Shown here one piece after another: positions 1 to 7,981 of a DNA stretch of 35,707 bases; within the stretch, counting starts at the first letter, position 1; the number at the start of each line of letters is the position of its first letter. The translations under genes and the position numbers were made by a program. The notes below the pieces were generated by a model. The model made no database searches, had not been told where the DNA came from, and saw nothing but the letters and a program-made list of their open reading frames with translations. The DNA is from Streptomyces mexicanus (lineage in GTDB: Bacteria; Actinomycetota; Actinomycetes; Streptomycetales; Streptomycetaceae): positions 3,628,957 through 3,664,663 of the forward strand of contig NZ_LR732544.1 in the NCBI RefSeq assembly GCF_902506575.1, read 5' to 3'.

Positions 1-1242
1 GGCCGGGACGGACCCGCCGCCGTCGGGGACGCGCGAGCTGTGCGCGGCCACGCCGCCGGAGGCGGGGTTGGCCGGGCGGGGGGCGGACGACTGGGTGCCG
101 CCGCCGGTGCCGTTGCTGTCGGCCCGGGTGCTGTGGGTCTTGATGCCCTGGGCGACGAGGGTCGCCGGGGAGCTGATGACGGCGGCGGCCTTGTTCTCGG
201 CGCCGCGCATGATGCGGTTGTTGCGGCCGGCGGCGATCTCGTCGCCGAAGCCGGGCACGAAGCGGTAGATCATCGCCGAGGCGAAGATGGCGAGCAGGAT
301 GATGGCGAGGCCGGAGACGACGGCCCCGAGCGCGTTCGGCCCGTCGTCCGTGGTCAGCGCGCTGGCCAGGCCGAGCACGATGACGATCACGGGCTTCACC
401 ATGATCACGGCGATCATGACGCCGGCCCAGCGGCGGACGTGTCCCCAGAGGTTCTTGTCTACGAGGCCGGAGTAGACGACGACGCCGAGCAGGGCGCCCA
501 CGTACAGCAGGATGGCCCTCAGGAACAGCTCCAGGTACAGCACGCCCGCGGCGAGGATGGAGACGAGGGACACCAGGATCAGCATGATGGGGCCGCCGCC
601 GATGTCCGTGCCCTTGTCCAGCGCGCCGGCGAACGTGCCGAAGAAGGTGCCGGTCTGGTCGCCGGTGGCTTTGGCGAGGACGTCGCTGATGCTGTCCGTG
701 GCGGAGACGACGGTGTAGAGGATCAGCGGGGTGAAGGCGGAGGCGAGCACCGTCAGCCAGAGGAAGCCGACGGCTTCGGAGATCGCGGTGGTCAGCGGTA
801 CGCCGCGCACGGCCCGCTTGGCGACGGCCAGCAGCCACAGGAGCAGGGTGAGGAAGGCCGAGGCCGCGAAGACGACGGCGTACTGCTTCACGAACTGGCC
901 GTTGGTGAAGTCGACGGTGGTGGTCTCCTGGGTGGCCTCGCTGAGCTTCTTGATGGTCCAGGAGGCGGCGTCGGCGCAGCCCTTGGCGAGGGAGGAGAGG
1001 GGGTCGAGGGAGGTGGTGGGGTCGGTGGTGACGCCGTTCTGGCCGGAGGGTGCGTTGCCCTTCTCGCAGTAGTCCTTGGCGGGGCCGCGGATCAGGTCGC
1101 ACGCGTCCTTGCTCGCCGACGGCGAGGGCGTCGCGCTCGGGGTGGGCGGCGCGGCGAAGGCGCGGGTGGCCAGCAGCACCATGCCGGTCTGTACGGCGGT
1201 GACGGCGGCCGCCACCTTGAGGACGTGGTGGTTAGCGCGCAT
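1..1242 (-). CDS. VirB6/TrbL-like polytopic membrane protein of a type IV secretion-like system (3' end outside window)
   Basis: The frame is open from the ATG at 1242 to the window edge (414 codons), so the C-terminus is missing. It begins with a signal-peptide-like stretch (about residues 1-30, ending near ATRAFA), then a Pro/Ser-rich linker and a Cys-containing extracellular part. About six strongly hydrophobic segments follow (roughly residues 115-310), including one in which WAGVMIAVIMVKPVIVIVLG can be read. After them comes a polar, Gly/Ser/Asn-rich tail. This layout is that of the VirB6/TrbL family, which forms the inner-membrane channel of conjugative machines. The start overlaps the end of the VirB8-like gene by 11 nt (1232-1242), so the two are co-translated. 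Conserved Streptomyces relatives belong, from memory, to the cmd locus (sporulation and chromosome segregation phenotypes). The family call rests on topology and context, not on a diagnostic motif. Confidence 0.7.
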   Translation of the reverse strand, partial: MRANHHVLKVAAAVTAVQTGMVLLATRAFAAPPTPSATPSPSASKDACDLIRGPAKDYCEKGNAPSGQNGVTTDPTTSLDPLSSLAKGCADAASWTIKKLSEATQETTTVDFTNGQFVKQYAVVFAASAFLTLLLWLLAVAKRAVRGVPLTTAISEAVGFLWLTVLASAFTPLILYTVVSATDSISDVLAKATGDQTGTFFGTFAGALDKGTDIGGGPIMLILVSLVSILAAGVLYLELFLRAILLYVGALLGVVVYSGLVDKNLWGHVRRWAGVMIAVIMVKPVIVIVLGLASALTTDDGPNALGAVVSGLAIILLAIFASAMIYRFVPGFGDEIAAGRNNRIMRGAENKAAAVISSPATLVAQGIKTHSTRADSNGTGGGTQSSAPRPANPASGGVAAHSSRVPDGGGSVPA

Positions 1243-2083
1243 ACGTGAACCCTCCGTACTCCTCGACGGCCTTCGTCATGTCGTCGGCGGTGGAGGCCCT
1301 CTGGTCGCGTCCCACCGGCACGGGACCGTCCTTCTGCTGGAAGTCGACGACCTTCCAGTCGTTGTCGACCCAGGTCAGCTGGTAGGTGGTGGTGTACCAG
1401 CTTTCGGACACCGGGTTGGTCGACGCCTCTCCGGACAGGCCGAACAGCGACGTGTACCAGACCGCGACGCTCGCGCTGTTCCCGGACAGCGAGACGGTCT
1501 TCGTGCCCACGGGAACGACCCGGGAGATGAAGGTCTGGCCGGCCGGTGCCGTGCCGTCCTTGTCGAGGCCGATGTTTTTGAGGAACGTCTCGTTCGAGTA
1601 CGCGTTGTCCAGGTCGGCCTGCCGGCGCGCGGCGACGTCCGGGGCGTAGACGGTGTTCACGATCCGGTGTCGTTGCGCGGCGTCGAACATCTCGGCGGAG
1701 CCGAGGGCGACCGAGTAGTTCGCGGCAGCGCTCTGCGCCCCCTGTTCGTCGTGGGCGAAGCCCGAGGGGATGTCGCCGGTCTTCGTGGTGACGGGCCGCT
1801 TGCCGGTCGGGGCGGTGGCCGCCGCTTCGGGTGCGTGGTCGCTGCCCCGGCCGTCGGTGGTGGAGTCGCCGCCGCCGCGGTTGGCGAAGGCGATCGCGGC
1901 GATGAGGAGGACGACCACGGCGACCACCGTGATCATGCTGCGGGAGGAGGAGCGCCCGGCGCGCCGTGCTCCGCCGTAGGGGTCGCCGGCTCTTTCGGGC
2001 AGCCGGGTGCGGGTCTGGCCGCCGTACGCCTCGTCGTCGGCGCGCGACAGGTCACCGTGTCCGTGCTCGTCTCCGAGGCTCAT
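1232..2083 (-). CDS. VirB8/TcpC-like single-pass protein of the same secretion-like operon
   Basis: I take the ATG at 2083 as start (283 aa). It is preceded at good distance by GAGGGGG and overlaps the stop of the upstream 34-codon ORF as ATGA (2080-2083). The frame extends further upstream, but that part reads as low-quality Pro/Arg sequence. The protein has a charged cytoplasmic N-terminus (about 48 residues), one transmembrane helix (MITVVAVVVLLIAAIAFA) and a linker rich in Ala/Thr/Asp. A C-terminal soluble domain of about 180 residues has alternating strands, including SASVAVWYTSLFGL and YQLTWVDNDWKVVDFQ. A short N-tail, one helix and an NTF2-like periplasmic domain is the plan of VirB8/TcpC, the assembly factor bridging membrane and wall in conjugative systems. 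Function is inferred from fold-like features and from its VirB6-like and VirB2-like neighbours. Confidence 0.65.
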   Translation of the reverse strand: MSLGDEHGHGDLSRADDEAYGGQTRTRLPERAGDPYGGARRAGRSSSRSMITVVAVVVLLIAAIAFANRGGGDSTTDGRGSDHAPEAAATAPTGKRPVTTKTGDIPSGFAHDEQGAQSAAANYSVALGSAEMFDAAQRHRIVNTVYAPDVAARRQADLDNAYSNETFLKNIGLDKDGTAPAGQTFISRVVPVGTKTVSLSGNSASVAVWYTSLFGLSGEASTNPVSESWYTTTYQLTWVDNDWKVVDFQQKDGPVPVGRDQRASTADDMTKAVEEYGGFTYAR

Positions 2084-2184
2084 GCCCGGTACGCCCCCTC
2101 GACCTCGACCTCGTGGCGGAACGCCTGGAAGTACGACGGTAGCCGTGCTGGTTCCCGCGCGGGCGCGGTGTGGTGACTCGACAT
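2080..2184 (-). CDS. 34-aa conserved-looking small protein, translationally coupled to the VirB8-like gene
   Basis: Between the VirB2-like and VirB8-like genes lies an ORF starting ATG at 2184 and ending in a TGA that shares bases with the next start (ATGA, 2080-2083). Its second half (YFQAFRHEVEVEGAYRA) has amino acid and codon use like real Streptomyces genes; about 28 of 34 third positions are G or C. The first half is less typical. No strong ribosome binding site precedes the ATG. Family unknown. It may be a small T4SS subunit, or an ORF needed only to hand ribosomes to the VirB8-like gene. Confidence 0.5.
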   Translation of the reverse strand: MSSHHTAPAREPARLPSYFQAFRHEVEVEGAYRA

Positions 2185-2330
2185 CAGGGAAACGCAACCT
2201 CGGCCGGTGGGCACGGTGGACAGGTGGGGGCAGCGGAGGCACCGGGCGCGCCCGGAGGGGCCGGTGGACGGCGCGGGTGGGGCACCGTGCGCGGCGTGCG
2301 CGGGTCTGCGCCGGGCAGGGAAGCGGTGCT

Positions 2331-2648
2331 CTACACCGCCATGCCGTACACGATGGTGAACAGGGTGCCGAGCGAGCCGATGATGAACACCCCGGTCAGC
2401 CCGGCGATGATGAGGCCCTTGCCCTGTTCGGCGCTGAAGGTGTCGCGCAGGGCGGTCGCCCCGATGCGCTGCTTCGCGGCGCCCCAGACGGCGATGCCGA
2501 GGCAGAGCAGGATGGCTACGGCCATCACCACCTCGATCATCACCTTCGCCTCGTTGCCCAGGCTGCCGAAGGGGCCCCAGTCCGGAGCGATACCGCCGAT
2601 GATGGTGTTGATGTCTCCCTTGTCGGCCGCAAAGAGCATGTAAGTCAC
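2331..2648 (-). CDS. VirB2-like small two-helix membrane protein (pilin-like)
   Basis: The product is 105 aa from a GTG at 2648; an ATG three codons later (2639) is an equally possible start. After about 30 polar residues there are two long hydrophobic helices (roughly residues 36-60 and 79-105), separated by a short basic/polar loop (KQRIGATALRDTFSAEQGKG). The protein ends almost directly after the second helix. This is the architecture of VirB2/TrbC pilin-like subunits and of the small membrane proteins that open Gram-positive conjugation operons. It has no cleaved signal peptide of the VirB2 type, so calling it a pilin would overreach. It is the first gene of the leftward operon and probably carries the operon promoter upstream (2649-3061). 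Confidence 0.6.
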   Translation of the reverse strand: MTYMLFAADKGDINTIIGGIAPDWGPFGSLGNEAKVMIEVVMAVAILLCLGIAVWGAAKQRIGATALRDTFSAEQGKGLIIAGLTGVFIIGSLGTLFTIVYGMAV

Positions 2649-3061
2649 CGCCCCTGGTGGGTAGTTCCGCGTCCCCTGCGGACGTGCAGAGGTCAGGCCT
2701 CATTGTCGCCGACAACGGGGCCTGGGTATGTCGACTTGGCGCCATTGAGTGGCGGGTTTTGTACGTATGGTCACTCTGTGTATCACGGCAGGTCACGCCG
2801 GGCAATGAGGTCGGAGCGGAACCCGGGGTGTGGTTCCGTCGTTGACACTTTTCACGGTCCGGCATGGGTGGTGACGGCCAGTCGGGTGAGTGGACGCGTC
2901 GATGGTCTCACGCCCGGCGCCGCCTGCCGCCCTGCCGAGCGGGGCGAGTCCGGGGCGAGCGGGGTGCGGGGGACGAGCTGTGCGGTGAACGGGGGGTTCA
3001 CAGGAAAATCTCAGGGAAGTCGGGGTTCGTTTCTCACCTTCGTGGGCCACAGTGAGGGCTG
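2649..3061. other. Divergent intergenic region, 413 bp, with two inverted repeats
   Basis: This region separates the leftward secretion-like operon from the rightward protease and must hold both promoters. Two symmetric sites are visible: TTGTCG-C-CGACAA at 2703-2715 and GTGAAC-GGGGG-GTTCAC at 2985-3001. The second places two copies of the GTTCAC core, also found in Streptomyces PHO boxes, in inverted orientation about 60 nt before the protease start. A TTGACA-like hexamer lies near 2842, but no convincing -10 pairs with it. No further gene is seen. Confidence 0.45.
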
Positions 3062-3871
3062 ATGAACCGCACCTCGGGTATCCACAGTCCCGCACGTCAC
3101 GTACGCCGGCGCGCCCGCACGCGGCCCTACGCGCTGTTCGTCGGCCTGGTGCTGATCGCCGCGACGTCGGCTTCCGTCGCGTCGGCCTCCGACGCCCCCG
3201 GGCCGCTCGGGGTGACCGCGGTCGTCGCGGACACCGCGCACAGCGCGCGCGTCGGTGCGCTCTTCGACGCCGACCGGGCCGACGACCTGACCGGCAACCA
3301 CTTCTGCACCGCCTCGGTGGTGCACAGCCCGCAGCGCGACCTCGTCCTGACCGCCGCGCACTGCCTGGGCGACGACGGCACCGATCTGGTGTTCGCGCCC
3401 GGCTACCGGGACGGCACGGCGCCGTACGGCCTGTGGAAGGTCGAGCGGCGCTTCCTGCCGGAGGGGTGGAGCCGGGACCAGGACGAGGACAGCGATCTGG
3501 CGTTCGCCGTGGTCACCCCCGACAAGGGCGCGCAGGGCAAGGCCGTCGAGGACGTGGTCGGCGGCAACCGCTTCGTCACCGGGGCGGCCACCGGGGCGAC
3601 CGCGGTGACCGTCACCGGCTACCCCGACTCCCGTGAGACGCCGATCAGCTGTACGAACAGGCCGAAGCGGCACAGCGCCACCCAGCAGCGCATCGACTGC
3701 CCGGAGTTCACCGGCGGCACCAGCGGCAGCCCCTGGATCAACGGGGAGCACCAGGTCGTCGGCGTCCTCGGCGGGCACGAGCAGGGCGGGTCGACGCCGG
3801 ACACCTCCTACAGCGTCGTCTTCGGCGCGGTGGCGGCCGAGTTGTACAAGGAGGCCGCCGCCGATCCGTGA
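3062..3871 (+). CDS. Secreted trypsin-like serine protease (S1 family)
   Basis: The 269-aa product starts ATG 3062 behind a GAGGG ribosome site. An Arg-rich N-terminus and hydrophobic segment (about residues 22-42, FVGLVLIAATSASVASA) form a signal peptide for export. The catalytic triad is readable: His100 in LTAAHC, Asp145 in DSDLAF and Ser221 in GGTSGSPW. There are Cys residues at 82/101 and 197/213 that could pair as disulfides. The length is that of a single chymotrypsin-fold domain with no extra domain. Similar proteins are common secreted proteases in Streptomyces. Its substrate cannot be told from sequence. It sits between two arms of the putative T4SS locus and might process wall or surface proteins, but this is only positional. 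Confidence 0.85.
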   Translation: MNRTSGIHSPARHVRRRARTRPYALFVGLVLIAATSASVASASDAPGPLGVTAVVADTAHSARVGALFDADRADDLTGNHFCTASVVHSPQRDLVLTAAHCLGDDGTDLVFAPGYRDGTAPYGLWKVERRFLPEGWSRDQDEDSDLAFAVVTPDKGAQGKAVEDVVGGNRFVTGAATGATAVTVTGYPDSRETPISCTNRPKRHSATQQRIDCPEFTGGTSGSPWINGEHQVVGVLGGHEQGGSTPDTSYSVVFGAVAAELYKEAAADP

Positions 3872-3904
3872 AAGGCCGTCACCTTCGGCCTGTGGCCGGT
3901 GGGG

Positions 3905-3965
3905 CGGCCGCGGTAGGGGAAGGAGGCCGCGGTGGGGGAGGGGCGGCCGCGGTGGCGGGCGGCCG
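3905..3965. repeat. Short tandem repeat, about 20-bp period, three copies
   Basis: The core GGCCGCGGT recurs at 3906, 3925 and 3945 with G-rich spacers, starting 33 nt after the protease stop. Just before it, AGGCCG...CGGCCT (around 3874-3892) can form a small hairpin that may act as terminator. One of several GC-rich repeats lying at gene 3' ends in this window. Confidence 0.55.
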
Positions 3966-4062
3966 GATCGTGCCGTGTCCCGGCGCGATCGGCCCTGGAA
4001 CTCTGCGGGCGCGCACCTAAACTGACCCGAGCGGACTGCCGGGCGGCGAAGGGTGGTTGACG

Positions 4063-5055
4063 GTGCGTAGGGCGTGGATCGTCGCGATCGCTGCTGTGGG
4101 CTGCGTGCTGTCCTTCGTGCTGCTGCTCGTCGTCGGCGTGTACCTGGTGGGCGGCAACGTCGCGGGCGGCGGGTCCGTCGGGCTGGCCAAGGGGGCGGTG
4201 CCGGCCGCCTACAAGACGCTGGTGCAGAAGTGGGGCAACCTGTGCCCGGCGCTCAACCCGGCGCTGCTGGCCGCCCAGCTGTACCAGGAGAGCGGCTTCA
4301 ACCCCCGCGCCAGGTCCGCGGCGGCGGCGGAGGGGATAGCGCAGTTCATCCCCGGCACCTGGGCCACGCACGGCGTGGACGGCGACGGCGACGGCAAGCG
4401 GGACGTGTGGGACCCGGACGACGCGATCCCGTCGGCCGCCTCGTACGACTGCGAGCTGGCGCGGTACGTCAAGGACGTGCCTGGCGACCTGTCGCAGAAC
4501 ATGCTGGCGGCCTACAACGCGGGGGCGTACGCCGTCATCCAGTACCGGGGCGTGCCGCCGTACGCGGAGACCCGCAACTACGTGAAGACGATCAAGACGC
4601 TGGAGAAGAGCTTCGCCGCCCCCGTCACCCGGCTCGATCCCTCCAAGCAGGCCGCCGGTGCGATCGCCTACGCGCAGAGCAAGCTGGGCACGCCGTATCT
4701 GTGGGGCGGGAACGGCACCGCCGACCAGGGTGGACGGTTCGACTGCTCGGGGCTGACCAAGGCGGCATACGAGAGCGTGGGGATCACGCTGCCGCGCGTG
4801 GCCAACGACCAGTACAACGCGGGGCCGCATCCCAAGCGGGAGGAGCTGCTGCCGGGCGATCTGGTGTTCTTCTCCGACGACCTGACGAACTCGCGGGCCA
4901 TCCGGCACGTGGGCATCTACGTCGGCGGCGGGTACATGATCGACGCGCCGAGGACGGGGGCCGTGATCCGGTTCGACCCGATCGACACGCCGGACTACTT
5001 CGGGGCCACCCGGGTCACCGAAGATGGCGCAAAAGCGCTCCCCACGGCGGTGTGA
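4063..5055 (+). CDS. Membrane-anchored lytic transglycosylase + NlpC/P60 peptidase (VirB1-like wall hydrolase)
   Basis: The start is placed at GTG 4063 because GAAGGG lies 9 nt before it; a TTG at 4057 is too close to that site. The product is 330 aa. An N-terminal membrane anchor (about residues 5-30) is followed by an SLT-type domain: catalytic Glu76 in LYQESGFNP, GIAQFIPGTW at 91-100, and MLAAYNAG at 147-154. An acidic DGDGDGKRDVWDPDD loop sits inside it. The C-terminal NlpC/P60 domain (about 195-320) has Cys228 in FDCSGL and His282 in RHVGIYVG; the place of the usual third polar residue is taken by Asp294 in MIDAP. Such two-domain enzymes cut both glycan strands and peptide stems, and in conjugative systems they open the wall for the secretion channel. 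The position beside VirB2/6/8-like genes supports that role. Confidence 0.85.
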   Translation: MRRAWIVAIAAVGCVLSFVLLLVVGVYLVGGNVAGGGSVGLAKGAVPAAYKTLVQKWGNLCPALNPALLAAQLYQESGFNPRARSAAAAEGIAQFIPGTWATHGVDGDGDGKRDVWDPDDAIPSAASYDCELARYVKDVPGDLSQNMLAAYNAGAYAVIQYRGVPPYAETRNYVKTIKTLEKSFAAPVTRLDPSKQAAGAIAYAQSKLGTPYLWGGNGTADQGGRFDCSGLTKAAYESVGITLPRVANDQYNAGPHPKREELLPGDLVFFSDDLTNSRAIRHVGIYVGGGYMIDAPRTGAVIRFDPIDTPDYFGATRVTEDGAKALPTAV

Positions 5056-5303
5056 GCGGAGTGTGAAACTCCCCCCTGAGCTGCGACGACGCGTATCTCT
5101 TCGATAACGTCTGCGTGATCATTCGGTGGAGCGTGGAACGCGGGGAACCGGGTCGTGCGTTCCTGTTGACGTAGCCAAGCGGACGTCGGACTCGGCGCGT
5201 GTCGCACGCGCGTGCAGCGGAAGCGGATCTACGACCACGGGGGTGTCAGGGGCGGCGCACACAGGGTGCGCCCGGAACCGAACGACGAAGGGGCCGCAGC
5301 ACG

Positions 5304-6011
5304 ATGGCTGGACTCGCCGAATCCGGGTCGAACCCCGACGTCGACCTGCTCTACGACATCAACGGCCTGGCCAAGGACGCGCCGCACTGGTTCGACCGGG
5401 TCATGGAGTACGTCGGTGAGTACGGACTGCTGCTCGCCCTGGTGCTGCTGGTCGTGTGGTGCTGGTGGTCGGTGCGCCGGCGCGGCGGGCAGGACGCCGC
5501 CGCGTCCGTGGCCGCGCTGGTGTGGGCGCCGCTGGCGGCCGGCATCGCGGTCCTGGTGAACGTGCCGATCCGGGGGTTCGTGGCCCGGCCCCGGCCCTTC
5601 ACCGACCACCAGGGGCTGGACGTCCTGGTCCAGGGCAAGAACGACTACTCCTTCGTCAGCGACCACGCGACGCTCACCATGGCCCTGGGCGTGGCGCTGT
5701 TCGTGGCCAACCGGCGGTTCGGGCTGGTCGGGATCGGGCTGGCGCTGCTGGAGGGGTTCTGCCGGGTCTACATGGGCGTGCACTACCCGACGGACGTGGT
5801 CGGCGGGTTCGCGCTGGGCACGGCGGTGGCGCTGCTGCTGTCGCCGGTGGCCATGGCGCTGCTGACGCCGCTGCTGACGATGGTGGAACGCTCCCGGTGG
5901 GGCGGCTGGTTCGTACGGGCCCGCCGGGCGGAGACCGGGCAGGGCGCGGTGCTGTCGGGGGCACGGGACGAGGAGCAGGCCTGTGCGGAGGAACGCGACC
6001 TGGCGGCCTGA
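5304..6011 (+). CDS. PAP2-family membrane phosphatase (undecaprenyl-diphosphatase/lipid phosphatase type)
   Basis: Start ATG 5304 follows GAAGGGG at suitable spacing; the frame is open further upstream but without a better start. The 235-aa product has about five membrane helices and the three PAP2 signatures: R90-x6-RP (RGFVARPRP), SDH at 119-121 and R154-x5-H160-x3-D164 (CRVYMGVHYPTD). These residues bind and hydrolyse phosphate monoesters or diphosphates on lipids, at the outer face of the membrane. Candidates are undecaprenyl diphosphate recycling or phosphatidic acid dephosphorylation; sequence alone does not decide. The nearby phosphate uptake genes make a phosphate-scavenging role imaginable. 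The last codons already belong to a tandem repeat that runs past the stop. Confidence 0.8.
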   Translation: MAGLAESGSNPDVDLLYDINGLAKDAPHWFDRVMEYVGEYGLLLALVLLVVWCWWSVRRRGGQDAAASVAALVWAPLAAGIAVLVNVPIRGFVARPRPFTDHQGLDVLVQGKNDYSFVSDHATLTMALGVALFVANRRFGLVGIGLALLEGFCRVYMGVHYPTDVVGGFALGTAVALLLSPVAMALLTPLLTMVERSRWGGWFVRARRAETGQGAVLSGARDEEQACAEERDLAA

Positions 6012-6145
6012 GGGCCGGGGAGCGCCTCTGGTGGCCGGACAGCGGGGAGCTGGCCTGGCAGCCTGAGGGCGGGGGACCGGGCCGCGTCTCCTGAGGACGG
6101 GGGACCCGGCCGCGTGGCCCGAGGGCGGGGGCCGCCTGTCGTGCG
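6007..6145. repeat. 27-28-bp tandem repeat, five copies, spanning the PAP2 gene stop
   Basis: Units begin at 6007, 6035, 6062, 6090 and 6118. Units three and four (CCTGAGGGCGGGGGACCGGG and CCTGAGGACGGGGGACCCGG as first 20 bases) are nearly identical; the outer units are more diverged. The PAP2 stop codon TGA (6009-6011) lies inside unit one. The block fills most of the space between the converging PAP2 and FAD-oxidase genes. Confidence 0.75.
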
Positions 6146-6175
6146 CGGTGCCGGGTACGGCCCCTGCGGGAGGCC

Positions 6176-7759
6176 CTACAGCCCCTGCGGGTAGGTGAAG
6201 AAGCGGTCCGGGTCGTAGGTCTGCTTCACCTGGGCCAGGCGCGGCGCCGCCTCCCCGTAGTACGCCGTGCGCCAGTCGGACAGGGTGGGGTCGGTGTAGT
6301 TCTGGTAGGCCGCACCGGAGGCGTACGGGCGCATGGCGGTGTGGGCCGCCGTCAGCCAGGACTGGGCCGCGGCGCCGGAGGTGCCGGGGGTCCAGGAGGC
6401 TGTGTACTGGGCGAGCATGCGCGAGCGGCGGTGGACGAACGCCGTCGCCGTGGGCGCGACGCGGTTGACGGCACCGCCGAGCGCGGTCAGCGCGATGCTG
6501 CCCGCGCCGCCGCGCACCGTGCGCAGCTGGGCCAGCAGGGCCTGGACGCCGGCGGCGGTGAGCGAGCGGTCGAAGAAGTCGGAGCGGGCCGCGTAGGTCT
6601 CGCGGCCGAGCCGGCCCTCGGGGGAGCGGCCCGGGGTGGAGCCGGGCAGGTGGCACTGGGGCTCGGTCGGGAAGGACGAGCAGCCCGCGTACGCCTCCAT
6701 CGCCCCTTCGTAGGAGTGCCGTTTCAACGACACGCCGGACGCGGAGGCGCCGATCCGCGCGGCCAGACGGTCCACCGCGTTCTGCAGTTCGCCGTAGGTG
6801 CCGAGGGAGAAGGCGGCCACGGAGACGGCGGGGGTGGCGCCGGGGGTGCCCGACAGGTGCAGGGAGGACCAGATCTCGTCCGGCTGGCCCGGGCCCCACT
6901 CCTGCCAGGCCGTCACCACCGCCGCCGCCCGCGACCACGGCCAGGTCAGGTAGGCCGACACGGCCTGGGGCGCGGGGTGGGTGCGGAAGCGCAGTTCGGT
7001 GACGACGCCGAAGTTGCCGTTGCCGGCGCCGCGCAGTGCCCAGAACAGGTCCGCGTTCTCCTGGGAGTTCGCGGTCAGTTGCCGGCCGTCGGCGGTGACG
7101 ATCGTGGCCTGGGTGAGGCTGTCGCAGGTCAGCCCGTAGGCGCGGGAGACGACGCCGTGGCCGCCGCCGAGGACCAGGCCGGAGACGCCGACGGTGGGGC
7201 AGGAGCCGGCGGGTATCGTCACGCCCTTCGCGGCGAGCGCGCGGTAGACGTCGATGAGCTTGGCACCGGCGCCCACGACCGCCGAGGTGCCGCTCGCCCT
7301 GACCTGGTTCAGTTTCGAGACGTCCACGACGAGGCGGTCGTCGCCGGAGGACCAGCCGGCGTAGGAGTGGCCGCCGCCTCGGACGGCGACGCGCAGCCGG
7401 TGGGCGTGGGCGTAGGACAGGACCGTGCGGATGTCGTCGGCGTGGGCGACGTAGGCGATCGCCGTCGGCTTCAGGCTGTCGAAGCGGGTGTTGTACAGCT
7501 GGTGGGCGGTGCTCCAGCCGGTGTCACCGGGGCGCAGCAGGGTGCCGTCCAGGGAGCGGGCGAGGGCCGACCAGGAGGCGGCGACGCCGGTGCGGGCGCC
7601 CGGAAGCCGGGTGCGGGCCGTGGCCGGGGGCCGGATGGGTCCCGTGGCCGAGGAGCCGGCCGGGTGGCCGGCCGCCCCCGCCGTCGCGCCGCTGCACGCG
7701 GCCGTCACGACCGCCGCCGCCAGGACCGTACCGCTCGCGATGAACGCACGCCGTTCCAT
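6176..7759 (-). CDS. Secreted FAD-linked oxidoreductase, berberine-bridge-enzyme type, likely bicovalent flavin
   Basis: Start ATG 7759 is preceded by GGGGAGGGGACGG. The product is 527 aa. The N-terminus MERRAFIASG matches a twin-arginine signal and is followed by a hydrophobic stretch ending at Cys22 (TAACSG), so it may be a Tat-exported lipoprotein; the lipobox is not canonical. The FAD domain (about 95-270) has RGGGHSYAG with His131 and GSCPTVGVSG with Cys187. These are the two positions to which flavin is bound in bicovalent family members. The C-terminus has the BBE motif region (YYGEAAPRLAQVKQTYDPDR). Such enzymes oxidise sugars, alcohols or secondary metabolites with O2; the substrate here is unknown. 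It is divergent from pstS across a PHO-box region, so PhoP control is possible but unproven. Confidence 0.85.
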   Translation of the reverse strand: MERRAFIASGTVLAAAVVTAACSGATAGAAGHPAGSSATGPIRPPATARTRLPGARTGVAASWSALARSLDGTLLRPGDTGWSTAHQLYNTRFDSLKPTAIAYVAHADDIRTVLSYAHAHRLRVAVRGGGHSYAGWSSGDDRLVVDVSKLNQVRASGTSAVVGAGAKLIDVYRALAAKGVTIPAGSCPTVGVSGLVLGGGHGVVSRAYGLTCDSLTQATIVTADGRQLTANSQENADLFWALRGAGNGNFGVVTELRFRTHPAPQAVSAYLTWPWSRAAAVVTAWQEWGPGQPDEIWSSLHLSGTPGATPAVSVAAFSLGTYGELQNAVDRLAARIGASASGVSLKRHSYEGAMEAYAGCSSFPTEPQCHLPGSTPGRSPEGRLGRETYAARSDFFDRSLTAAGVQALLAQLRTVRGGAGSIALTALGGAVNRVAPTATAFVHRRSRMLAQYTASWTPGTSGAAAQSWLTAAHTAMRPYASGAAYQNYTDPTLSDWRTAYYGEAAPRLAQVKQTYDPDRFFTYPQGL

Positions 7760-7926
7760 GCCGTCCCCTCCCCGCCCGTGCCGTCGTGGAGCGAGACGAG
7801 CGTGCGGGCCGGGTGGTTGCGCGCCTACCGCACGGCGGCGGGAGTGCCGCGGTGTTCCGCGCGCACCGGAACCTTCGCGTGCCCTCCCCGTGAGCATTCC
7901 GTGATCTCACCGCACCGACGGCAGGG

Positions 7927-7981
7927 GTTCACCCCTCGTTCACTTCCGGCCATCGGCGGCTTCACCTGTTCTGCCTAATTT
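7927..7981 (+). promoter_or_regulatory. PHO box and -10 of the pstS promoter
   Basis: Direct repeat units of exactly 11 nt start at 7927 (GTTCACCCCTC), 7938 (GTTCACTTCCG), 7949 (degenerate, GCCATCGGCGG) and 7960 (CTTCACCTGTT). A -10-like TAATTT follows at 7976-7981. This is the arrangement described for PhoP-activated promoters of Streptomyces, where PhoP occupies the -35 region. About 100 nt of leader precede the pstS start. Confidence 0.85.

Noticed and set aside
2084..2242. N-terminal extension of the VirB8-like protein to 2242
   Set aside because: The extension is Pro/Arg-rich, overlaps the 34-codon ORF in another frame, and the internal ATG at 2083 has a better ribosome site.
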